A DNA stretch of 39,961 nt from Cochliopodium minus (Eukaryota; Discosea; Himatismenida; Cochliopodiidae): NCBI GenBank assembly GCA_024220525.1, contig JAMYWO010000076.1:1-39961 (forward strand), written 5' to 3'. Position 1 is the first letter of the stretch; each line of letters starts with the position of its first letter. Position numbers and translations under genes: made by a program. Under the pieces are notes generated by a model. The model made no database searches. It was not told the origin of the DNA and was given only the letters and a program-made list of their open reading frames with translations. This document shows positions 33,763-39,961 of this stretch, one piece after another.

Positions 33763-34683
33763 ATGGAAAAAGATTTTTATGAATTTGAAGAGATAGCTAA
33801 GAAATATTCAGAGCAAGTTGATGAGAAATCCATCCACAAACATTATGAGAGACCTAATATGATTGAATTGCTGCCTGAGAATTTGGATCAACTCAAGATA
33901 TTGGATATAGGATGTGGATCAGGATGGTATTGTGGTAAAATACCATAAATATTCTGAATGAATTACCAATTTATTTTCTGTTATTTAAAATATTAGAATA
34001 TCTAGTTGAAAAAGGGGCTAATGTCATTGCAATTGATAATAGTCCAACGATGATAGAAATAACATCAAAAAGGCAATCATTTTTGAAACTTCACTAAAAA
34101 TAAATTATTAAAAAAATTAAAAGAGTTCCCAAAGCGAAAGTAATTAATGCAGATCTCAACAATCCTTTGGATTTTGTCAAAGATGGAGAGATGGACATTA
34201 TTTTCGCACCTCTCAGCATACATTATGTTGAAGACTGGAAACAATTGTTCAAAGAACTTGGAAATAAACTCAAAAAAAATGGCTATTTCATGTAAATAAA
34301 TTTTAAAAAAAAAAAATGTAAAATTTTCATTTGAAAAAGTTTCTCTACTCACAATTCATATTGGGAATGTATGTATTCTTTCTTCTTTCAAAATTTTTAT
34401 TTAAATAAATTGATTTTAATAAAAAGGTAAGAGAAACGAATCTATTAAAAGTTATCATGATAAGGTTGTTGTTCATGATTTTTGGGATGGAATGAACTCT
34501 AAAGTATCATATTACCATCATACTCTCCATGAGTTGACTGAATCGCTCTTCTTGAATGGGTTCAGAATAGAAAGATTGTTGGAGCCAATACCCAAGCCAG
34601 AAGTTGAACAAATTGACCAAAAGCTTTTCAATTTATTAACAAGAAATGTTTTGTTTTGGTTCGTAAAAGCAATTAAATTGTGA
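33763..34683 (+). CDS. SAM-dependent methyltransferase (class I, Methyltransf_11-like)
   Basis: Five exons: 33763-33934, 33997-34072, 34124-34291, 34340-34368, 34427-34683 (TGA); 233 aa. Motif I is ILDIGCGSG (46-54), the acidic residue ending beta-2 is Asp71 in VIAIDNSP, motif II-like is VINADLNN, and motif III is FAPLSIHYVEDW followed by KLKKNGYFIFSTHNSYWE. The order and spacing are those of small-molecule or ubiquinone/menaquinone-type methyltransferases; substrate cannot be told. The N-terminus (FYEFEEIAKKYSEQV) matches the usual lead helix. The second intron is GC-AG (34073-34123). It converges on the F-box-like gene, with 164 bases between the stops. Confidence 0.88.
34073..34123 (+). 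other. GC-AG intron, 51 bases
   Basis: Donor AAAAG|GCAATCA, acceptor AAAAG|AGTTCCC. Splicing gives TSKRVPKAKVINADL; without it the frame stops after eight codons. No GT lies near the exon end. Confidence 0.8.
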
Positions 34684-34847
34684 AAATCAAAGAAATAAAT
34701 AATTTGACAAAAAGAAAAACAATTTTGAGTGAAATTGTTTTCATAAATAATCATGAATTTTTAATGATTTATTTACTTTTCCAAAGAAAGTTTAAAAAAT
34801 TTCTGTGTGAAAGAGTTCAACAGTTCAAAATTTTTTTCACGAGATTT

Positions 34848-35570
34848 TCAATACAAACAACAACCTTTGTTGTTTAAAAGAGTTTTATTTGTCTCGAGCC
34901 TTGGTTGAGGACAGATGTCACACAACATTACTATTTCTGAATTGAGCTCTTCATATCTATGGCTCATTTTATCTTTCCTGTTGTTATAGTATTTACAGTA
35001 TTCTTTGAAGTTGTATTGTTCTGGTTTGGTGGGTAATTCAAGTGACAAAGCAGTTTTAAAATCATCCCTGAATGGCTCAATGGCTAATTAAAAAAAATTA
35101 TAAAGAAGATTATGGGAAAATAAAAATTTGTTTGTGAGCAAAATCGATAATAGGATTATATAAATCAACATTTATACATATATTATTGATCAAATTGATA
35201 TCTTTAGGTAATAATATAAATTGATCGCTCAATTATGGAAAATAATAAGAGTATTTCTTTTCTTACCTTTTTCCCATATTCCATTATTATTGAGCAAATC
35301 TTTGAATTTTTTGCAAACCAATTTCAAATTGATCATTTTTTGGGTTTTTTCTATTATCCCCTCATTATATTTTCTCTCCTCTTGCATTATATATTCCAAT
35401 TCAAACAATTGATCAAGATGAAGTTCTCTATACTCGATTTTGGAGGGAAATAAATCAATGGAATATTCTAATATAATCGAGATGATTGTTTTTGGAATCA
35501 AATCAAAATAATTCGTTTCAGCCCCCTCAATTTTAACATTTTCACCATTAACTTTTCCAGTATCATTCAT
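34848..35570 (-). CDS. F-box-like protein
   Basis: Two exons: 35570-35267 and 35083-34848 (TGA); 179 aa. The N-terminal half reads FDLIPKTIISIILEYSID...LKLVCKKFKDLLNNNGIWEK, the hydrophobic and Cys/Lys pattern of an F-box (LP...I..IL......L...VCK.F..L.....W), with a 45-residue helical insert between its halves. F-boxes bind Skp1 in SCF ubiquitin ligases. The C-terminal half (EQYNFKEYCKYYNNRKDKM..) has no recognised repeat; relatives usually place WD40, LRR or SKIP-type modules here. It ends GCCLY, a Cys pair near the C-terminus that could be lipidated, although Tyr is an unusual CaaX end. Confidence 0.7.
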
Positions 35571-35679
35571 TTTTTTTTTTTTTCAAAATAAGTGATTAAA
35601 TAGTTTTGATAAAGAGGTCCTTGTTTTCAAACTAAGTTTATTTAGTTATAAAAAAAAATTTTCTCAAAAAAAAGTAATG

Positions 35680-36025
35680 ATTGGATTAGGAAACCTAGGA
35701 GTATCCAACACAAACAGTAAATATTAATCGTTACGAAATATTTTGAAGGGTTTTCTTGCTAAGTAGTGAGCTTTCCAGGAAAACAAGGACATGCATAAGC
35801 ACATATAATTGGAAATGTTAAAATTAGAATGATATTAAAACTACTTCTCATTGAAAGATTCGTGTATCAACTGCCTGACATCAATCAAGGTTTTTGGCTT
35901 TGATGAATGAGGAAGGTAAAACAGAGACCTTAAAAATCACTTTTAAGCTAGGAGAATGCAAAGGTTTAATGATCTTGTCTTCCCTTAGTGAAGAACATTT
36001 TGTTGATGGGTAGTCTATAATTAAC
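35680..36025. other. Unexplained GC-richer stretch with short frames
   Basis: Clearly less A/T-rich than the surrounding intergenic DNA, with low homopolymer content. On the + strand it shows three short frames that look coding but do not join: MIGLGNLGVSNTN, ILKLLLIERFVYQLPDINQG and NEEGKTETLKITFKLGECKG. No splice scheme I tried connects them. It may be a worn gene, an exon with unseen partners, or a structured RNA; no tRNA or rRNA was recognised. Confidence 0.4.
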
Positions 36026-36176
36026 TTCACCTAAAATAAAAATTATAATGGAAATTATGATTATTTATTGATTTTTTCCTCAAATTTATAAAAATATAAA
36101 TAAAATTAAAATTGAATCACAATTTTTAAAAACTACACAATCAAAATATAAAGAAATTTAACAATAACAAATAAAA

Positions 36177-36929
36177 ATGGTAGAATCCTGTGGATGTTGC
36201 ATTGGCGATTTGAACAACTGTTACAGAGGAGGATTATCCTTGTTATGCTGCCCTATTAGTGCTATAAAGGGCAAATGTGGAGCAGAAGTTGAAAGGGGAA
36301 AAGCAATATGTTCTATATTCTTTTGCAATTCTTTGACATGTTTGATCTACTATCCCATATTTTTATCTTGTGGTATATTTGCGATGATATTGGGATTGTT
36401 ATGGGATTTCCTCAGAACACTTTTGTATATCATCACCTTTGGGCATTTCTCAGAAAACAAATGTGGTTGCTTCTATGGTGGGGAATCTGTGGTACAAATT
36501 TCTTAAAATATATAATTATGCAGTTATTTAAATTTTTTATGGAAACAATCATTTGAAATATCATTAATTCTATTTGAGTATAATTTTACACTTTTTTCTT
36601 GAAAGATTTGTTGTCGTGCTATTGCAGGATGCTGCTGTGATTATAGTTCCAAAGAATTATACAAAGATAATCTTCAATCTTTGGAAGGTATATCCAGTCA
36701 AAAATATAAGTATCAAATTTAAAAATTATTTGTGATTATTAATTAATATAGAATGCTGTGGTGATTTGTTCAGGTAAATGAAAGTCAATTATCGAAAATT
36801 TTCAAATTTTAACACCTTTATAGTTGTTGTGAGTGTTGTGACTGCGAGGAAAAGTGTAACAAAAAGGGTTGTTGCAACAGAATGGGTTGTTTCTGTTGTT
36901 GTGTCGATCCGAAGTGTACCGACGCTTGA
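36177..36929 (+). CDS. Cysteine-rich membrane protein
   Basis: Four exons: 36177-36491, 36606-36687, 36752-36773, 36824-36929 (TGA); 174 aa with 33 Cys. Residues 1-40 hold CGCC and CC pairs, then two hydrophobic segments (ICSIFFCNSLTCLIYYPIFL and GIFAMILGLLWDFL..LLYII, about 44-88), then a Cys-rich cytosolic or luminal tail ending CCECCDCEEKC, GCCNRMGCFCCC and DPKC. The pattern of paired Cys next to TM helices is that of the PLAC8/DUF614 and palmitoylated CC-rich groups, but the exact PLAC8 motif is not evident. Metal binding or multi-palmitoylation is a reasonable guess. It shares only Cys bias, not alignable sequence, with the Cys-rich gene at 5341-7593. Confidence 0.8.
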
Positions 36930-37277
36930 AAATCATTTAATTTGGATTTTATTAAAAGGAAAAAATTTTTCGATTACAAAATAACATTATGTGTTGAAAT
37001 TTCAATTATTTTTGAAAAATGTGAACATTTGTAAGCTTTTATTTCAATGAAACAATAAATTTCATAAACCATTTTCGTATTAATACTTGCATAAATTATA
37101 TACTTGCATTTTTTTTTAATTTTTATCACTAATTCTATATATTTACAATAATTTCCTCACTTCGAGTTCTCTTGAGAAAATTGTGATTTGTTGAGGTATC
37201 AAATTAAGAAATTAACAATTTAATTAAAAATTTAATATAAAAATAAATAAAAAAAAAAATCTTATATATTATATACA
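36930..37277. other. Intergenic spacer, nothing recognised
   Basis: A/T-rich spacer between two plus-strand genes. No coding frame, RNA gene or repeat was seen. Confidence 0.5.
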
Positions 37278-39961
37278 ATGAATAATCAATATAATACATT
37301 AAGTATTAGCACAAAGATATGTATGACAGTAAATTGCAACAATTTACCAAGATTGGACATTGGATCAAAGAGTAAAGATTTTTTTTTTTATTCAAAAATA
37401 TATTTAAATTTCAAATAGGTGATCCCATTGTTGTTGTATTTGAATTTAATCCTAAGGACAATAAATGGGTTGAATTTGGAAGAACAGAAGTAATTGAGTA
37501 AGATTATATAAATATTATAAATTTAATTTGTGCTAATTGCTTTTATGGGAAATTAATAATTTTTTGAATACATTTATAATTGAATCCGTTTATTTTTATA
37601 GCAATAATCATAATCCAAAATTCATGAAACAATTTATGGTCGATTATTTCTTCGAATGCCAACAACAATTCAGATTTCAAGTGTATGATTATGACAAAAA
37701 ATCTAAAAAGTATGATGATCAAGATGAAATTGGACAAACAATTGCAACATTGGGAGAGGTAAAATAAATAAAATTGACATAGAAATGAAAAATAACTTGT
37801 TAACGGATATTAATTTATTACTATTACAAAAAAAAAAAAATTTTAGATACAATTACAGGATAAATATATAACGTTATATAAAGAATTATTTATTTTTCAA
37901 ATTTTTTGAATATTTTTATTTATTCTTTTTCTTAGCTTGTCTCATCTAAAGGAGGAGCAAAAACTTTTGCTCTCATGAGCAGCAAACACAAACACAGAAA
38001 CAATGGGACAATCACTGTCTCTACCGAACAAGTCAATCCTATTAGAAACGAGCAACTTACTTATGGGTTTGCTGGGAAACACTTAGACAAGAAAGATACA
38101 TTTGGAAAATCTGATCCGTACATGAAAATATACAGGTATAATTTTTTCTTTCCTTTAATTTATTTAAACATTATTTTTTAACCAAAGAGGATCTCAAAAT
38201 GGTGATTGGACCAAGATACACGAAACTGAGGTCATCAAAAATACATTGGACCCAAAGTGGAACCCTGTTGTTGTTTCTTTGGCAAAGTAATAAAAAAATT
38301 AAAAAATTTTAATCACAATTTTAATAATTATCTTCCATAGGTTGTGCAATGGAGAAAGACACAGACCTGTCAAATTTGAAGTAAAAGAACTTTTCTTTAA
38401 CTTTTTTTTCGTTAACTTTATTTTTCTAGGTTTTTGATTGGGATAAAGTTGGTGAACATGATCTCATCGGAGAATTGTAATTCTTTCACAATTTTCTTTG
38501 TTTCTGTATTCTCATTCCATTTTTTTTAGTAAAACAACTGTTCAAGACTTGCAACTTGGTAAAACTTTTGAATTGATCAACGAACACGCAAAAAAGAAAA
38601 AAGGAAGTAAGTATAAAAACAGCGGAGAAATTTATATCACACGCTTTGAAGTCTTGCCAGAATTTAACTTTATTGACTACGTGCAAGGTATGTTGGAGAT
38701 CAACATGATTATTGGTAAAACTTTTCTTAACCAAAGTATAGTTTTAAAATCTCTAACATTTTTCTTAAAAAGGTATTGATTATACTGGAAGTAACGGAGA
38801 CCCAAAAGACAAGAACTCTTTGCATTTCATGGGAGGAACCACTCCTAATCAATACATCCAAGCTCTCGAGGCAATCATTCCCATTGTTTCTTACTATGAT
38901 CATGACAAGAAGTATCCTTTGTACGGTTTTGGTGCAAGGGTAAAGAAAGAAACAAGTGCTAACCATTGTTTTGCTCTTAACTTCACTAACAACCCTGAAG
39001 TTTTTGATTTGGGAGGTGTCATCAACACCTACAAGGAATCTATGGCTCATGTCGAGTTGTATGGTCCAACTGTAATTAGTTTCATTTTGATATATTTCTT
39101 TTTAGATCTAATAATTCGTTTTTAAAAAGAACTTTGCTCCTTTGATCAAACAAACAATTGGTAAAATATACATTTTAATTTTAAAATTAATAATTTTCAA
39201 TTTTTTTTTTTTAAAGAAATTTGTAAGTTGAATCCATGCACACAACAAGTCCAAAAATACATGGTCTTGCTTATCCTTACTGACGGTGAAATCACTGATA
39301 TGGACGAAACCAAGAAATACATCGTTGAGGCATCTTACTATCCTCTCTCCATCATCATAATTGGTGTTGGTGATGCTGATTTCTCTAAAATGGAATTTTT
39401 AGATGGAGATGATGGTTTGTTGAAATCCCAAGGAAAAACTGCAATGAGAGATATTGGTAAGGAGTTTTAGTCTTTTTTTTTTTTTAATTAAATCAATTTA
39501 TCTTTCACCTCTTTAGTCCAATTTGTTCCTTTTAGAGATTTCAAGAATAAACATATTTCTGAATTGGCAAAACATACTTTGGCTGAAATTCCGGCCCAAG
39601 TCAAAGGTATCATTCTTGTTCATTCTCCACTTTTTTAATTTGTTTCCAATTCTTTTTTAAAAGCTTATATGTTACACAACAAGATTATCCCTAATCAAAG
39701 ACCTGTTTTCCAATATATCCCTCCTCAAGGGCAATATCCTCAAGGACAGTACCCACAACAAGGTCAATTCCCACCACAGGGACAATTCCCACCACAACAA
39801 GGACAAATCCCTCCTCAAGGTCAAATCCCACCTCAAGGTCAATTCCCACCACAACAAGGACAAATCCCACCTCAAGGTCAATTCCCTCCTCAACAAGGTC
39901 AAATACCACCTCAAGGTCAATTTCCCCCACAAGGACAATTCCCACCACAACAAGGACAAAT
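37278..39961 (+). CDS. Copine (C2-C2-vWA) with PPQGQ tail, 3' end beyond window
   Basis: Thirteen exons seen: 37278-37371, 37419-37497, 37602-37758, 37936-38135, 38188-38286, 38341-38380, 38430-38476, 38530-38714, 38773-39071, 39130-39160, 39217-39456, 39517-39606, 39664-39961+. Copines bind membranes in a calcium-dependent way. C2A (about 10-125) has LDIGSKSDP and [18 protein letters not shown]2B (about 135-250) has [24 protein letters not shown] and [15 protein letters not shown], so calcium-binding Asp residues are present in both. The vWA/copine domain (about 291-520) has a MIDAS-like DYTGS at 302-306, the copine signature SLHFMGG..NQYIQAL, and [12 protein letters not shown]. After [13 protein letters not shown] the tail is PPQGQ/PQQGQ repeats, still open at the last base. 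Similar Pro/Gln tails occur on amoebal copines. Confidence 0.93.
37796..37830 (-). repeat. Intron-borne dispersed repeat, copy 3 (inverted, diverged)
   Basis: On the minus strand it reads TTGTAATAGTAATAAATTAA then TATCCGTTAACAAGTT, sharing the 13-base core AAATTAATATCCG with copies 1 and 2. It lies in intron 3 of the copine gene, in reverse orientation to the host gene. Confidence 0.6.
39710..39961 (+). repeat. Pro/Gln/Gly coding tandem repeat of copine tail
   Basis: Repeats of 15 and 18 bases encode Q[FI]PPQG and Q[FIY]P(P)QQG units, with good nucleotide identity between units. The array runs to the end of the window, so its full copy number is unknown. Confidence 0.9.

Noticed and set aside
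1-39961. CRISPR arrays, bacterial operons, tRNA or rRNA genes
   Set aside because: No spaced direct repeats, no polycistronic gene packing and no recognisable tRNA or rRNA folds were found; all repeats are microsatellites, coding repeats or intron elements.

Overview
The window is nuclear DNA of an AT-rich, intron-dense microbial eukaryote. The evidence is short GT..AG introns that recover every gene, a nuclear-encoded mitochondrial ribosomal protein (bL27) with a presequence, a ROCO kinase, a copine, and tropomodulin-like, RCC1 and OGFr-domain proteins, with long A/T homopolymers between and inside genes. TAA, TGA and TAG all end genes, so the code looks standard. The gene set fits an amoeboid or other free-living protist; I cannot name the lineage from sequence alone. 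I rebuilt 18 gene models by splicing by eye (about 95 introns), checking reading phase at every junction; all models close in frame. Four introns start with GC instead of GT.

Layout. 1-9.9 kb: a putatively myristoylated unknown protein (-), a dCTP deaminase (+), a six-TM protein (-), an extremely Cys-rich protein (-), a tropomodulin-like LRR protein (-), and mitochondrial bL27 (+, divergent from the LRR gene). 10-12 kb: a decayed zinc-motif repeat gene (-) and an orphan C-terminal piece of cofactor-independent phosphoglycerate mutase (-). 12.1-18.3 kb: a 15-exon Roc-COR-kinase (ROCO) gene (-) with a very long insert in its kinase domain. 18.4-22.4 kb: an ankyrin protein and a secreted S41/CPAF-like protein whose catalytic motifs look degenerate (both -). 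23.2-28.8 kb: two tandem paralogs (+) sharing an N-terminal Gly/Pro plus basic motif and long Lys/Pro/Ser-rich disordered tails. 28.9-34.7 kb: an RCC1-repeat protein (19 exons), an OGFr-domain protein and a class I methyltransferase (all +). 34.8-40 kb: an F-box-like protein (-), a Cys-rich membrane protein (+) and a copine with a PPQGQ-repeat tail that runs off the window (+).

The genes do not form an operon or one pathway. A loose theme is actin/membrane signalling (tropomodulin-like LRR, ROCO kinase, copine, possibly the WASHC2/FAM21-like tandem pair). The items I rate highest are the ROCO kinase with about 218 residues between catalytic loop and DFG, the GC-AG introns, the degenerate S41 homolog with a His/Asp-rich insert, the orphan iPGM piece, and an intron-borne dispersed repeat found three times.
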